DNA of 64,000 nt from Bradyrhizobium sp. BTAi1 (GCF_000015165.1 NC_009485.1:2768001-2832000), one strand, 5' to 3'; positions 24,529-34,650 are shown, counted from the first letter of the stretch. Made by a program: numbers and translations. Notes: generated from the sequence alone by a model not told the origin.

Positions 24529-25443
24529 ATGGAGTTCCAGAAGACCCCGGGATGGCTCGACTGGTACGACGGCCCGTCGAAGCCGCGCTTCAAGGTGCCG
24601 GCCGGATCCGTCGATGCGCATTGCCACGTGTTCGGCCCCGGCGCCGAATTTCCCTATGCGCCCGAGCGGAAGTACACGCCCTGCGACGCCTCCAAGCATC
24701 AGCTTTATGCCTTGCGCGACCATCTCGGCTTCGCCCGTAATGTCGTGGTGCAGGCGACCTGCCACGGCGCCGACAATCGCGCCATGGTCGATGCGCTCGT
24801 GCATTCCAACGGCAAGGCCCGCGGTGTCGCCACGGTGAAGCGCAGCGTCACCGACGCCGAGTTGCAGGCGATGCACGACGCCGGCGTGCGCGGCGTCCGC
24901 TTCAACTTCGTCAAGCGCCTGGTCGACTTCACGCCCAAGGACGAGCTGATCGAGATCGCCAACCGCATCAGCAAGCTCGGCTGGCATGTCGTGATCTATT
25001 TCGAGGCGGTCGACCTGCCGGAATTGTGGGACTTCTTCACCTCGCTGCCGACCACCGTGGTCGTCGACCACATGGGTCGCCCCGATGTCACCAAGCCGGT
25101 CGACGGTCCGGAGTTCGAGCTGTTCGTGAAGTTCATGCGCGAGCACCCAAACGTCTGGTCCAAGGTGAGCTGCCCGGAGCGTCTCTCGGTCAAGGGACCG
25201 CCGGCACTGAATGGCGAGCAGAACGCCTATCGTGACGTGGTGCCGTTTGCGAAGCGCATCGTCGAGACCTTCCCGGATCGCGTGCTGTGGGGCACCGACT
25301 GGCCGCATCCGAACCTGAAGGACCACATGCCGGATGACGGCCTGCTGGTCGATTTCATTCCGCATATCGCCGTCACCGCGGAGCTGCAGCACAAGCTCCT
25401 GGTCGACAACCCGATGCGGCTTTACTGGCCCGACGAATCCTGA
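24529..25443 (+). CDS. ligI: 2-pyrone-4,6-dicarboxylate lactonase
   Basis: Amidohydrolase of 304 residues that opens the pyrone ring of 2-pyrone-4,6-dicarboxylate to 4-oxalomesaconate. The metal/active-site motif VDAHCHVFGPG is near residue 26. Other family features are VQATCHGADNRAMVDAL, GVRGVRFNFVKRL, VDHMGRPDV and VLWGTDWPHPN with its catalytic Asp. Spacing of 8 and 12 bases to its neighbours places it firmly in the operon. Confidence 0.93.
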   Translation: MEFQKTPGWLDWYDGPSKPRFKVPAGSVDAHCHVFGPGAEFPYAPERKYTPCDASKHQLYALRDHLGFARNVVVQATCHGADNRAMVDALVHSNGKARGVATVKRSVTDAELQAMHDAGVRGVRFNFVKRLVDFTPKDELIEIANRISKLGWHVVIYFEAVDLPELWDFFTSLPTTVVVDHMGRPDVTKPVDGPEFELFVKFMREHPNVWSKVSCPERLSVKGPPALNGEQNAYRDVVPFAKRIVETFPDRVLWGTDWPHPNLKDHMPDDGLLVDFIPHIAVTAELQHKLLVDNPMRLYWPDES

Positions 25444-25455
25444 AGGAGGGAAGCG

Positions 25456-25845
25456 ATGTCGCTCGACAAACCCTATACCGACGTTCCCGGCACGACCATC
25501 TTCGACGCGGACATGTCGCGGATGGGCTATCACCTCAACCAGTTCTGCATGTCACTGATGAAGGCGGAGAACCGCGCCCGCTTCAAGGCCAATGAGCGCG
25601 CCTATCTCGACGAATGGCCGATGAGCGAGGAGCAGAAGCAGGCGGTGCTCGATCGTGACCTGAACCGCTGCATTGCGCTTGGCGGCAACATCTACTTCCT
25701 CGCCAAGATCGGTGCGACCGATGGCAAGAGCTTTCAGCAGATGGCCGGCAGCATGACCGGCATGACCGAAGAACAATACCGCGACATGATGGTGAAGGGC
25801 GGCCGCTCGCCTGAGGGCAACCGCTACACCGGGGAGAAGAAGTAA
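25456..25845 (+). CDS. ligA: Protocatechuate 4,5-dioxygenase alpha subunit
   Basis: Small helical subunit of 129 residues, slightly shorter than Sphingobium LigA. It caps the active site of the beta subunit. Typical segments are PGTTIFDADMSRMGYHLNQFCMSL and LNRCIALGGNIYFLAKIGATDGKSFQQMAGSMTGMT. A strong AAGGAGGG site precedes the ATG. The stop codon is immediately followed by the ATG of the beta subunit, so the two are made in equal amounts. Confidence 0.93.
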   Translation: MSLDKPYTDVPGTTIFDADMSRMGYHLNQFCMSLMKAENRARFKANERAYLDEWPMSEEQKQAVLDRDLNRCIALGGNIYFLAKIGATDGKSFQQMAGSMTGMTEEQYRDMMVKGGRSPEGNRYTGEKK

Positions 25846-26709
<864 letters not shown>

Positions 26710-26710
26710 T

Positions 26711-27670
26711 ATGAGCAAGACCATCAAGGTCGCGCTTGCCGGCGCCGGCGCCTTCGGCATCAAGCATCTCGACGGCATCAAGAACATCGATGGCGTCGAG
26801 GTGGTGTCGCTGGTGGGGCGCCGCTTCGACCAGACCAAGGAAGTCGCCGACAAATACGGCATCAAGCACGTCTCGACCGAACTCGCCGACAGCCTGAAGC
26901 TGCCGGAGGTCGACGCCGTGATCCTCTGCACGCCGACGCAGATGCATGCGGCGCAGGCAATCGACTGCCTCAAGGCCGGCAAGCACGTCCAGGTCGAGAT
27001 TCCGCTCGCGGATTCGCTGAAGGACGCGCAGCAGGTCGTCGAGCTGCAGAAGGAGACCAAGCTGGTCGCGATGTGCGGCCACACAAGGCGCTTCAACCCC
27101 AGCCATCAGTTCGTGCACAAGAAGATCAAGGCCGGCGAGTTCCACATCCAGCAGATGGACGTGCAGACCTACTTCTTCCGCCGCACCAACATGAATGCGC
27201 TGGGCCAGCCGCGCAGCTGGACCGATCATCTGCTGTGGCACCACGCCGCCCATACCGTCGACCTGTTCGCCTATCAGGCGGGCTCGCCGATTGTGAAGGC
27301 CAACGCGATCCAGGGACCGATCCACCCGACGCTGGGCATCGCCATGGACATGTCGATCCAGCTCAAGGCCGCCAACGGCGCGATCTGCACCCTGTCGCTG
27401 TCGTTCAACAATGACGGCCCGCTCGGCACCTTCTTCCGCTACATCGGCGACACCGGCACCTACATCGCCCGCTACGACGATCTGGTGAACGGCAAGGAGG
27501 AGAAGATCGACGTCTCCAAGGTCGACGTCTCCATGAACGGCATCGAGCTGCAGGACCGCGAGTTCTTCGCCGCGATCAAGGAGGGCCGCGAGCCCAACGC
27601 TTCGGTCGCCCAGGTGCTGCCCTGCTACCAGGTGCTGCACGATCTCGACGTGCAGCTCGCCAAGGGCTGA
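26711..27670 (+). CDS. ligC: 4-carboxy-2-hydroxymuconate-6-semialdehyde dehydrogenase
   Basis: Gfo/Idh/MocA-fold dehydrogenase of 319 residues, near the 315 of Sphingobium LigC. It oxidises the hemiacetal of the ring-cleavage product to 2-pyrone-4,6-dicarboxylate with NADP. The Rossmann motif VALAGAGAFGIKHLDG is at the N terminus, the EIPLADS loop replaces the usual EKP, and the substrate-domain region SWTDHLLWHHAAHTVDLFAYQAG follows. It is the last gene of the operon. Confidence 0.93.
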   Translation: MSKTIKVALAGAGAFGIKHLDGIKNIDGVEVVSLVGRRFDQTKEVADKYGIKHVSTELADSLKLPEVDAVILCTPTQMHAAQAIDCLKAGKHVQVEIPLADSLKDAQQVVELQKETKLVAMCGHTRRFNPSHQFVHKKIKAGEFHIQQMDVQTYFFRRTNMNALGQPRSWTDHLLWHHAAHTVDLFAYQAGSPIVKANAIQGPIHPTLGIAMDMSIQLKAANGAICTLSLSFNNDGPLGTFFRYIGDTGTYIARYDDLVNGKEEKIDVSKVDVSMNGIELQDREFFAAIKEGREPNASVAQVLPCYQVLHDLDVQLAKG

Positions 27671-27678
27671 CACGTTCG

Positions 27679-27706
27679 CCCTCCTCGCGCCACTGCGCGG
27701 GGAGGG
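27679..27706. terminator. Hairpin after ligC, REP-like
   Basis: Arms CCCTCCTCGCGC and GCGCGGGGAGGG pair at 11 of 12 positions with a 4-base loop, 8 bases after the ligC stop. There is no T-tract. It is the only stable fold in the gap and probably ends the lig operon. Confidence 0.5.
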
Positions 27707-27786
27707 TGCCTCCGGCGGGGGCTTGAAGAATCGCCGGCGAGCGTTGCGCCGGAGCGGCGGCTTCGCTTACCATCGGCTTCCGCAAG

Positions 27787-29283
27787 ATGAGGCCGCCTTT
27801 GACCGTGCAATCGCCGCAACCCTTACCGACCGAGACCTTTACCGACGCCGCCGCCGCTGTGGCCCGCCTCGAAGAGATCTATGAGCGCAACACGGCGTAT
27901 TTGCGCGGCCATTTCGAGGCCTATGCCAATGGCGTGGTGCCGGCGATGCGGATCCGGGCGACATATCCGTTCGTGCGCCTGACCACCGCGAGCCATGCCC
28001 GGCTGGACTCGCGGCTCGCCTACGGCTTCGTCGCGGGGCCTGGCGTGCACGAAACCAGCGTGACGCGGCCGGACCTGTTCCGCTCCTATCTCACCGAGCA
28101 GATCCGCCTCCTGATCGAAAATCACGGCGTGCCGGTCGAGATCGGCGAATCCGCCGAGCCGATCCCGGTGCATTTCGCCTATCGGCGCGACATCAACATC
28201 GAGACGGCGCTGCCGCATCACGAGAGCCCGCTGGTGACGCGTTCCCTGCGCGACGTGTTCGACGCGCCGGACCTCTCGACGATGGACGATGCAATCGCCG
28301 ACGGCACGCTCGAGCTGAAGCCGGGCATGCCGGAGCCGCTGTCGCTGTTTCGCGCCGCGCGCGTCGACTACTCGCTGCGCCGGCTCTATCACTATACGGG
28401 CACGGATCCCGACCATTTCCAGAACTTCGTGATCTTCACCAACTACCAGTTCTACGTCGATGCGTTCGCCGATTGGTGCCGGCAGCAGTTGGTGGCCGGG
28501 CAGGGGGCAGCCGAGGCCTTCGTCGAGCCGGGCAACGTCATCACCCGTAATGCGCGTCTCGGTGGCGGCACGACGGGCTCCGCGCCGGCGCGCACGCCAC
28601 AGATGCCGGCGCTTCACCTTGTCGAGCCCGGACATCAGGGCATCACTTTGATCAACATCGGCACCGGGCCGTCCAACGCGCGCAACGTCACCGACCACAT
28701 CGCGGTGCTGCGGCCGCATGCCTGGCTGATGGTCGGCCATTGCGCAGGCCTGCGCAACACGCAGCGGCTCGGCGACTATGTGCTGGCGCACGGCTATGTC
28801 CGCGAGGATCACGTGCTTGACCAGGAGCTGCCGCCCTGGGTGCCGATCCCGGCGCTCGCCGAGGTGCAGGTCGCGCTCGAGGAGGCCGTGGAGACGGTCA
28901 CCGGCTATTCCGGCTTCGAGCTGAAGCGGGTGATGCGCACCGGCACGGTGGCCAGCGTCGACAATCGCAACTGGGAGATCTCCGGTCCGGCCGTGATCCG
29001 GCGGCTGTCGCAGTCGCGCGCGATCGCGCTCGATATGGAATCGGCCACGATCGCCGCCAATGGCTATCGCTTCCGCGTGCCCTACGGCACCTTGCTCTGC
29101 GTCTCCGACAAGCCGCTGCATGGCGAGATCAAGCTCGCGGGCATGGCCAGCGACTTCTATCGCCAGCGCGTCGGCCAGCATCTCCAGATCGGCCTCAAGG
29201 CGCTGGAGCTCTTGAAGCACCAGGAGTCGGAGCGGCTGCATTCGCGGAAGCTACGCAGCTTCGCGGAAGTGGCGTTTCAGTAG
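27787..29283 (+). CDS. amn: AMP nucleosidase
   Basis: Hydrolyses AMP to adenine and ribose 5-phosphate in purine balance. The 498 residues match the family: an N-terminal regulatory domain (RIRATYPFVRLTTASHARLDSRLAYGFV) and a C-terminal nucleoside-phosphorylase fold (INIGTGPSNARNVTDHIAVL, WLMVGHCAGLR, and ALDMESATIAANGYRFRVPYGTLLCVSDKPLHGEI with the catalytic Asp). A GTG four codons later is an alternative start. It stands alone after the lig operon. Confidence 0.93.
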   Translation: MRPPLTVQSPQPLPTETFTDAAAAVARLEEIYERNTAYLRGHFEAYANGVVPAMRIRATYPFVRLTTASHARLDSRLAYGFVAGPGVHETSVTRPDLFRSYLTEQIRLLIENHGVPVEIGESAEPIPVHFAYRRDINIETALPHHESPLVTRSLRDVFDAPDLSTMDDAIADGTLELKPGMPEPLSLFRAARVDYSLRRLYHYTGTDPDHFQNFVIFTNYQFYVDAFADWCRQQLVAGQGAAEAFVEPGNVITRNARLGGGTTGSAPARTPQMPALHLVEPGHQGITLINIGTGPSNARNVTDHIAVLRPHAWLMVGHCAGLRNTQRLGDYVLAHGYVREDHVLDQELPPWVPIPALAEVQVALEEAVETVTGYSGFELKRVMRTGTVASVDNRNWEISGPAVIRRLSQSRAIALDMESATIAANGYRFRVPYGTLLCVSDKPLHGEIKLAGMASDFYRQRVGQHLQIGLKALELLKHQESERLHSRKLRSFAEVAFQ

Positions 29284-29341
29284 CGGTTTGGACTCGGCCA
29301 AGACGACGAACAACAAGACCAACAAGAAAAAGAGAGAGATA

Positions 29342-30319
29342 ATGCGAATCGGGCCGACACTCTTGACGGTTGCCATGCTCGTGTCCGGACAGGCTGCGAG
29401 CGCCGAGACGATGAAGGTGACATTGCTCGGAACGGGAACGCCGACGCCGCGCGTGAGCAGCTTCAGCGCGTCGACATTGATCGAGGCCGGCCCTGAAAAG
29501 CTGCTGTTCGACTTTGGCCGCGGCTCGACGATCAGGCTGTTTCAGAAACGGGTCGCTCTCGGCTCCATCACCGCGCATTTCATCACTCATTTGCACTCCG
29601 ATCATCTCGTCGGGCTGCCGGACATGTGGCTGAGCGGCTGGATCGGAACGCCCTGGGCGTCGCGCAAGTCTCCCATGATCGTCTTTGGTCCCAAGGGAAC
29701 GGTGGCGATGACCGAGAATTTGACCAAGGCGTTTGCCGAGGACATTCGGATTCGCGAGGACGACGAACATCTCCCTCCGGAGGGCGTCGCCTTCGTGGCC
29801 AAGGATATCGAGCCGGGACCGGTCTACGACAAGAACGGCGTCAAGGTGACGGCGATCGAGGTCAATCACGGTGAGAAGATCAAGCCATCCTTCGGTTACG
29901 TGATCGAGTATGACGGCAAGAAGGTGGTGCTCTCCGGCGATACCAAATACGACGAGCGGGTTGCCAACGCGGCGAAAGGCGCCGATCTCCTCGTTCACGA
30001 GGTTGCCGTGATCGAGCCGGAGCTGTCGAAGAGCTATCCGTCCTATCGCGACATCGAAGCGCACCACTCCTCGCCTGAGGAGGCGGGCAAGATCTTCTCG
30101 ATCGCCGGCCCGAAGCTCGCGGTCTACTCGCATATCGTCTTCGCGACGTTGAAGCCCGTGCAGGACGTTCCCGAGGACATGCTGATTGCGCGGACGAGAA
30201 CGACGTATCGCGGCCCGTTCGTGGTCGGTCACGACCTCGATTCGTTTACGATCGGAGACGATGTGCAGGGTGCGGATGCCAAGAATCAGCCGATCCAACC
30301 GCTGCGTTCCGACCAGTAG
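29342..30319 (+). CDS. Secreted MBL-fold metallo-hydrolase
   Basis: Protein of 325 residues with a signal peptide (IGPTLLTVAMLVSGQAASA). The metallo-beta-lactamase fold follows, with the zinc motif THLHSDHLVGLPD, a second His/Asp region VLSGDTKYDE and LLVHEVA. The pattern LLGTGTPTPRVSSFSASTLIEAG resembles the arylsulfatase/ribonuclease Z group. The ATG at 29342 was chosen because it begins the signal peptide after an AGAGAGAG site; an in-frame TTG lies upstream. The substrate is not known. It acts in the periplasm. Confidence 0.85.
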   Translation: MRIGPTLLTVAMLVSGQAASAETMKVTLLGTGTPTPRVSSFSASTLIEAGPEKLLFDFGRGSTIRLFQKRVALGSITAHFITHLHSDHLVGLPDMWLSGWIGTPWASRKSPMIVFGPKGTVAMTENLTKAFAEDIRIREDDEHLPPEGVAFVAKDIEPGPVYDKNGVKVTAIEVNHGEKIKPSFGYVIEYDGKKVVLSGDTKYDERVANAAKGADLLVHEVAVIEPELSKSYPSYRDIEAHHSSPEEAGKIFSIAGPKLAVYSHIVFATLKPVQDVPEDMLIARTRTTYRGPFVVGHDLDSFTIGDDVQGADAKNQPIQPLRSDQ

Positions 30320-30408
30320 GCTGCTGGCGTCAACAAGCTGAGGGCAGCTCCGGTGCCGCTGGTTCTTCAACTGCCGCCGGGGTCCACGGCGGGCACTGCC
30401 GTACGATA

Positions 30409-30810
30409 TCAGCGCGCCCAGCGTTGATCGAACGCCTGACGCGCCTGCTCGACCTCGGGCATCTTGGCGATGGTCCAGGCGTAGAGCGCGCGGAACGGCG
30501 GCTGCAGGGTGCGGCCGAGCGGCGTGATCTCGTATTGAACCGCCACGGGCGAGTCCGCGATCACCTCGCGCGAGACGAGGCCGTTACGCTCGAGACGGCG
30601 CAGGCACTGCGTCAGCGCCTTCTGGGTGACGCCTTCGAGCTGCTTCTTGATGGCGTTGAAGCGCAGCGGGCCGGAATCGAGCACGGCCAGCACCATCATC
30701 GACCATTTGTCGGCGATCTGGTCGATCAGCACCCGGCTCGGGCATTCCGACGAGAAGTGCTGCGGCTTGCAGCGCGGCGGGGTGGTTTCTGCATTCGGCG
30801 CGGCCGTCAC
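30409..30810 (-). CDS. HxlR family transcriptional regulator
   Basis: Winged-helix regulator of 133 residues. The signature is CPSRVLIDQIADKWSMMVLAVLDSGPLRFNAIKKQLEGVTQKALTQCLRRLERNGLV, with an N-terminal Cys (ECP) that in QorR- and YodB-like members senses electrophiles or quinones. It is divergent from an OYE gene. Repeated TCAGGT half-sites fill the gap, which suggests it represses itself and the OYE gene. Confidence 0.9.
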   Translation of the reverse strand: MTAAPNAETTPPRCKPQHFSSECPSRVLIDQIADKWSMMVLAVLDSGPLRFNAIKKQLEGVTQKALTQCLRRLERNGLVSREVIADSPVAVQYEITPLGRTLQPPFRALYAWTIAKMPEVEQARQAFDQRWAR

Positions 30811-30831
30811 GGCAGTGGTTTCCTCGGATAT

Positions 30832-30867
30832 ACCTGAGCGACTTCAGGTGCCTGATTGACTTCAGGT
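30832..30867. promoter_or_regulatory. Putative HxlR operator
   Basis: ACCTGA (30832-30837) faces TCAGGT (30844-30849) as an inverted repeat. GACTTCAGGT then occurs twice, at 30840-30849 and 30858-30867, 18 bases apart. The cluster is central in the 103-base divergent gap. Confidence 0.5.
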
Positions 30868-30913
30868 TTACGAAGTATACTGGAGCGGTTCCGAACGCAA
30901 TGGAGCCTTCTGA

Positions 30914-32032
30914 ATGTCCGATCTCGATACCAGCGTGCTGTTTCGTCCCTTCCGTCTGAAGACGCTGGAGCTGAAGAACCGCATCGTCATGGCGCCGATG
31001 ACGCGCAACGCGGCGCCGAATGGCATTCCCGGCGAGGCCAACGTCGCCTATTACCGCCGCCGCGCTGAAGGCGGCGTGGGGCTGATCCTGACCGAGGGCA
31101 CGGTGGTCAACCGCCCGGCCTCCAAGAACGAGCCCAACATTCCCTTCTTCCACGGTGATGCTGCGCTGGCCGGCTGGCAGAGCGTGGCGAGCGCCGTGCA
31201 CGCCGCCGGTGGCCGCATCGCGCCGCAGATCTGGCACACCGGCTCGACCAAGGGCATGAGCCGCTGGGAGCCGGATGCGCCGGTGGAGAGCCCGTCGGGC
31301 CTGGTCGCGCCGGACAAGCCGCGCGGCAAGGTGATGACCGAGAACGACATCGCCGACACCGTCGCGGCGTTCGCGCAGGCCGCGGCCGACGCCAAGCGCA
31401 CCGGCTTCGACACCGTCGAGATCCATGGCGCGCACGGCTATCTGATCGACCAGTTCTTCTGGTCCGGCACCAACAAGCGCGAGGACCGCTATGGCGGCGC
31501 TACCATCAAGGAGCGCTCGCGCTTTGCCGGCGAGATCGTCGCCGCCATCCGCAAGGCGGTCGGCCCGGACTTCCCGATCATCCTGCGCGTCAGCCAATGG
31601 AAGCAGCAGGACTACGCGGCGCGTCTCGCCGAGACGCCGGCCCTGATGGGCGACTGGCTGCAGCCGCTGGTCGATGCCGGCGTCGACATCCTGCACTGCT
31701 CGCAGCGGCGCTTCTGGGAACCGGAATTCCCGGAGATCGACGGCGAGAAGGGCCTGAACTTCGCCGGCTGGGCGAAGAAGATCACGGGCGCGGCCACCAT
31801 CAGCGTCGGCTCTGTCGGCCTGTCCGGGGACTTCTTCTCGGCGTTTGCCGGCAAGCCGTCGACGACGGCCGATCTCGACGCATTGCTGGAGCGCATGGCC
31901 AAGGACGAATTCGATCTCATCGCGGTCGGCCGCGTGCTGATCAGCGATGCCGACTGGGTCGCCAAGATCAAGGCCGGCGACAAGTCCAGCCTCAAGGGCT
32001 TCAACGCCGCGGATCTCGGCGCGCTGGTTTGA
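30914..32032 (+). CDS. NADH:flavin oxidoreductase, Old Yellow Enzyme family
   Basis: FMN-dependent ene-reductase of 372 residues. Barrel motifs are FRLKTLELKNRIVMAPMTRN, APQIWHTGS, IHGAHGYLIDQFFWSGTNKREDRYGG and IAVGRVLISDADW. Single-domain OYEs reduce activated double bonds in enals, enones, quinones or nitro compounds. Its divergent partner is an HxlR regulator with a conserved Cys, a pairing that suggests induction by an electrophile. The natural substrate is unknown. Confidence 0.9.
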   Translation: MSDLDTSVLFRPFRLKTLELKNRIVMAPMTRNAAPNGIPGEANVAYYRRRAEGGVGLILTEGTVVNRPASKNEPNIPFFHGDAALAGWQSVASAVHAAGGRIAPQIWHTGSTKGMSRWEPDAPVESPSGLVAPDKPRGKVMTENDIADTVAAFAQAAADAKRTGFDTVEIHGAHGYLIDQFFWSGTNKREDRYGGATIKERSRFAGEIVAAIRKAVGPDFPIILRVSQWKQQDYAARLAETPALMGDWLQPLVDAGVDILHCSQRRFWEPEFPEIDGEKGLNFAGWAKKITGAATISVGSVGLSGDFFSAFAGKPSTTADLDALLERMAKDEFDLIAVGRVLISDADWVAKIKAGDKSSLKGFNAADLGALV

Positions 32033-32134
32033 GCTGCATCCTTGCTGGTTGATATTGTCGATTCGTGTCCTCCTCTCGCAGCGTGGATGACCTTCACTGC
32101 TAGTGGAACTCGATGAGTGGAGACTTGCTCGGTG

Positions 32135-32293
32135 CACCCTCTCCCCTTGCGGGAGAGGGTGCCGGAGATGCGAAGCATCGGAGGCGGGTGAGGGGTCTTC
32201 ATCCGCACGGGAGCTCGCGGAGAGAGACCCCTCACCCGGCTCGCATTTCGCTGCGCTCATGCGATCCACCCTCTCCCACAAGGGGAGAGGGTG
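32135..32293. repeat. Triple-hairpin palindromic element
   Basis: Three perfect hairpins in tandem: CACCCTCTCCC arms at 32135-32161, a 14-bp stem at 32185-32198/32225-32238 (GGGTGAGGGGTCT core), and CACCCTCTCCC arms again at 32267-32293. It lies between the convergent OYE and P450 genes. The remaining 400-base gap shows no gene. Confidence 0.75.
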
Positions 32294-32434
32294 CACCGTC
32301 CTTGCCGCTCGATTGTTCGTTTCCTCTCTCTCTTGCTTTGTTTCTTGCCGTCCCTCGTCATCTGTCGTGGGCGATAGTTTGTAGATGCGGAGACGAAACG
32401 ACTGTCATCGCGCAGTCTCCGATCCCTCTCCCAA

Positions 32435-33598
32435 CTAATGCACCGTCAGCTCCAGATACATCGGGCTGCGGAAGGTCGATGACGGCATCCAGGGCAGCTG
32501 CTCCTGGGTCCGGCGATACTCCGGCACGACCTTGTGAAGTTCGTCGAAGGCTATTCTGATCGCCATGCGCGCGATCGCGCTGCCGAGGCAGGCGTGCACG
32601 CCGCCGCCGAAGCCGAAATGGCCGCGCGGCTTGCGCGTGATGTCGTAGACATCGGGATTGGGAAACTGCCGTTCGTCGCGATTGGCGGAGCCGTAAGCGA
32701 GGCAGACGAAGTCGCCTTCGCGCATGGTCTGGCCATGCAGGGTGACGTCCTTCTGCAGGCAGCGGCGGAAGCGCTGGGCCGAGGTGTTGAAGCGCAGCGA
32801 CTCTTCCACCGCGTCGGCCAGGAGATCGGGATTGGCGACCACGGCCCGGCGCGCGTCAGGGTGATCGGCAAGATTGTAGGCGAGCATGCTCATGAAGCCG
32901 CCGAGCGACTCGATGCCAGCCATGATCAAGGTCGTCGTCGTCAGCAGCACCTCGCGCTCGTCGAGCCTGTCGCCATCGATCTCGGCCATGCTGAAATGCG
33001 AGATCAGATCGTTCTGCGGCCGCGCGCGGCGCTCGGCGATGACGCCCGCCGCATAGTCCTGCATCCAATTATAGGCGGCGATGTGCTGCGGACCCTTGGC
33101 GCGGCTCACCGGATCGCTCTGCACCATCAGCACCGCCTTGTCGCGCACCGTCTGCTCGTCGCCGAGCGGCAGGCCAAGCGCGGCGAACAGCACGCGCACG
33201 GTGAATTTCGAGGAGAACGCCTCGATGAAGTCGAAGCGCTCCTGGCCGCGCAGCGCCTCGGCACTGGCGCGTGCGATGTCGCGGATCGGGCCGGACAGGC
33301 TTTCCAGATTGCGCTTCATGAAAGCGTGCTGAACCAGGCCGCGCAGCCGGTCGTGGCGCGGCGGGTCGGTCGTGCCGAGCGTCGCGCCGGCGCGGTTCGG
33401 CAGCTCGGTCATCAGGTTGCCCTTGGCCGAGGAATAAGTCTGCCAGTTGGTGCCGGCCGCCGCGACATCGGCGTAGCGCGACAGGATCCACATCTGCGCT
33501 TGCTGGCTCCAGAAGCAGGGATGCGCGTCGCGCAAGGTCTTGTAGAACGGGAACGGGTCGGCATCGACCGCAGCCGAATACGGGTCGAACGTGAACAT
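32435..33598 (-). CDS. Cytochrome P450
   Basis: Soluble bacterial P450 of 387 residues. The haem loop is HFGFGGGVHACLGSAIAR (Cys ligand near residue 340), the ExxR motif is EESLRFN, and the I-helix reads LIMAGIESLGGF. In that helix the usual Thr of AGxDT is Ser, which may alter oxygen activation. It is divergent from an AraC regulator next to pobA. An aromatic O-demethylase or hydroxylase feeding 4-hydroxybenzoate would fit, but no partner ferredoxin is nearby and the substrate is not known. Confidence 0.9.
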   Translation of the reverse strand: MFTFDPYSAAVDADPFPFYKTLRDAHPCFWSQQAQMWILSRYADVAAAGTNWQTYSSAKGNLMTELPNRAGATLGTTDPPRHDRLRGLVQHAFMKRNLESLSGPIRDIARASAEALRGQERFDFIEAFSSKFTVRVLFAALGLPLGDEQTVRDKAVLMVQSDPVSRAKGPQHIAAYNWMQDYAAGVIAERRARPQNDLISHFSMAEIDGDRLDEREVLLTTTTLIMAGIESLGGFMSMLAYNLADHPDARRAVVANPDLLADAVEESLRFNTSAQRFRRCLQKDVTLHGQTMREGDFVCLAYGSANRDERQFPNPDVYDITRKPRGHFGFGGGVHACLGSAIARMAIRIAFDELHKVVPEYRRTQEQLPWMPSSTFRSPMYLELTVH

Positions 33599-33732
33599 CT
33601 CGGGGCCTCCTCTCCATTGAGTGTGGTCGTTGTTGTTCTTGTCACGAACCTATCCGAGCCACGGGCGCCGCGTGAGACACGAACGCCGGTCAAGACTTGT
33701 ACTTTTCCGACATTCGGGTTTAGCTCCCGATC

Positions 33733-34650
33733 ATGCCGCGCTTTCGCACCAAGCCGTCGATCCCTGCCTTTGCGCTGTATGGCGAGGCCTCCGCCGCGCA
33801 GCCGGACATGCTGCATATCGAGCCGATCCAGGTGCGCAGCCGGCTCTATCGCTGGGAGATCGAGGCCCACACCCATCAGGGTCTGCACCAGATCCTCTGG
33901 GTCGGCTCCGGCCCCGCCGAGATCGCCTTGGACGAAAGCCGCGAGCGTTGCACCGGCCCGGTCGCGGTGATCATCCCGCCCGGCGTGGTCCACGCCTTCC
34001 GCTTCTCGCGCGAGACCGACGGCTTCGTCCTCACGTTCAATCCGCGCGCCGTGGTCGAGGGCGATGTGCCGGCGACGGGCGAGGCGCTGCGCGATCTGTT
34101 TGCAACGCCGCAAATCCTGCATCTCGAGCCCAAGGCCGTCGCGACGGGCCGCATCGGCGCGCTGCTCGTCGACCTCGCCGATGAGTTCGCTGCCGCGGAT
34201 TCCGCAGCCTCGCCGGTGCCGCATTGGCTTGGGCGCTCGATCGTTTGGCGACTGGCGCAGCAGAGCGCGCGGCAGTCGCAGGGCGCGCGGCGCGGCAGCG
34301 GGCATGCGGCGCTGTTCACCCGGTTCATCGTGCTGGTCGAGGCGCACCACCGCGACCACTGGTCGGTGGCGCGCTATGCCGACGAGCTCGGCATGACGCC
34401 GGAGCGGCTGAACCGTCTGACGCGGGCCGAAACCGGCCAGTCCGCGCTGGACATCGTGCATGCGCGGCTCGCCCGCGAGGCCTGCCGGCGGCTCACTTAT
34501 ATTGCAGCGCCGGTGTCCAAGCTGGCGTTCGAGCTCGGCTTCAAGGACCCGGCCTATTTCTGCCGCTTCTTCAAGCGCCATACGGGGGCCAGTCCGCGCG
34601 ACTACCGCCGCGCGATGGGCGTTTCGACCGAGGCCGGAGCAGCCGGCTGA
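33733..34650 (+). CDS. AraC family regulator, PobR-like
   Basis: Regulator of 305 residues. An N-terminal cupin-like effector domain (RSRLYRWEIEAHTHQGLHQILWV, then IPPGVVHAFRFS) is followed by two helix-turn-helices (WSVARYADELGMTPERLNRLTRAETGQSALDIV and LAFELGFKDPAYFCRFFKRHTGASPRDYRR). This matches AraC-type activators of 4-hydroxybenzoate hydroxylase. It sits immediately before pobA in the same direction and is divergent from the P450 gene, so it may control both. Confidence 0.88.
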   Translation: MPRFRTKPSIPAFALYGEASAAQPDMLHIEPIQVRSRLYRWEIEAHTHQGLHQILWVGSGPAEIALDESRERCTGPVAVIIPPGVVHAFRFSRETDGFVLTFNPRAVVEGDVPATGEALRDLFATPQILHLEPKAVATGRIGALLVDLADEFAAADSAASPVPHWLGRSIVWRLAQQSARQSQGARRGSGHAALFTRFIVLVEAHHRDHWSVARYADELGMTPERLNRLTRAETGQSALDIVHARLAREACRRLTYIAAPVSKLAFELGFKDPAYFCRFFKRHTGASPRDYRRAMGVSTEAGAAG

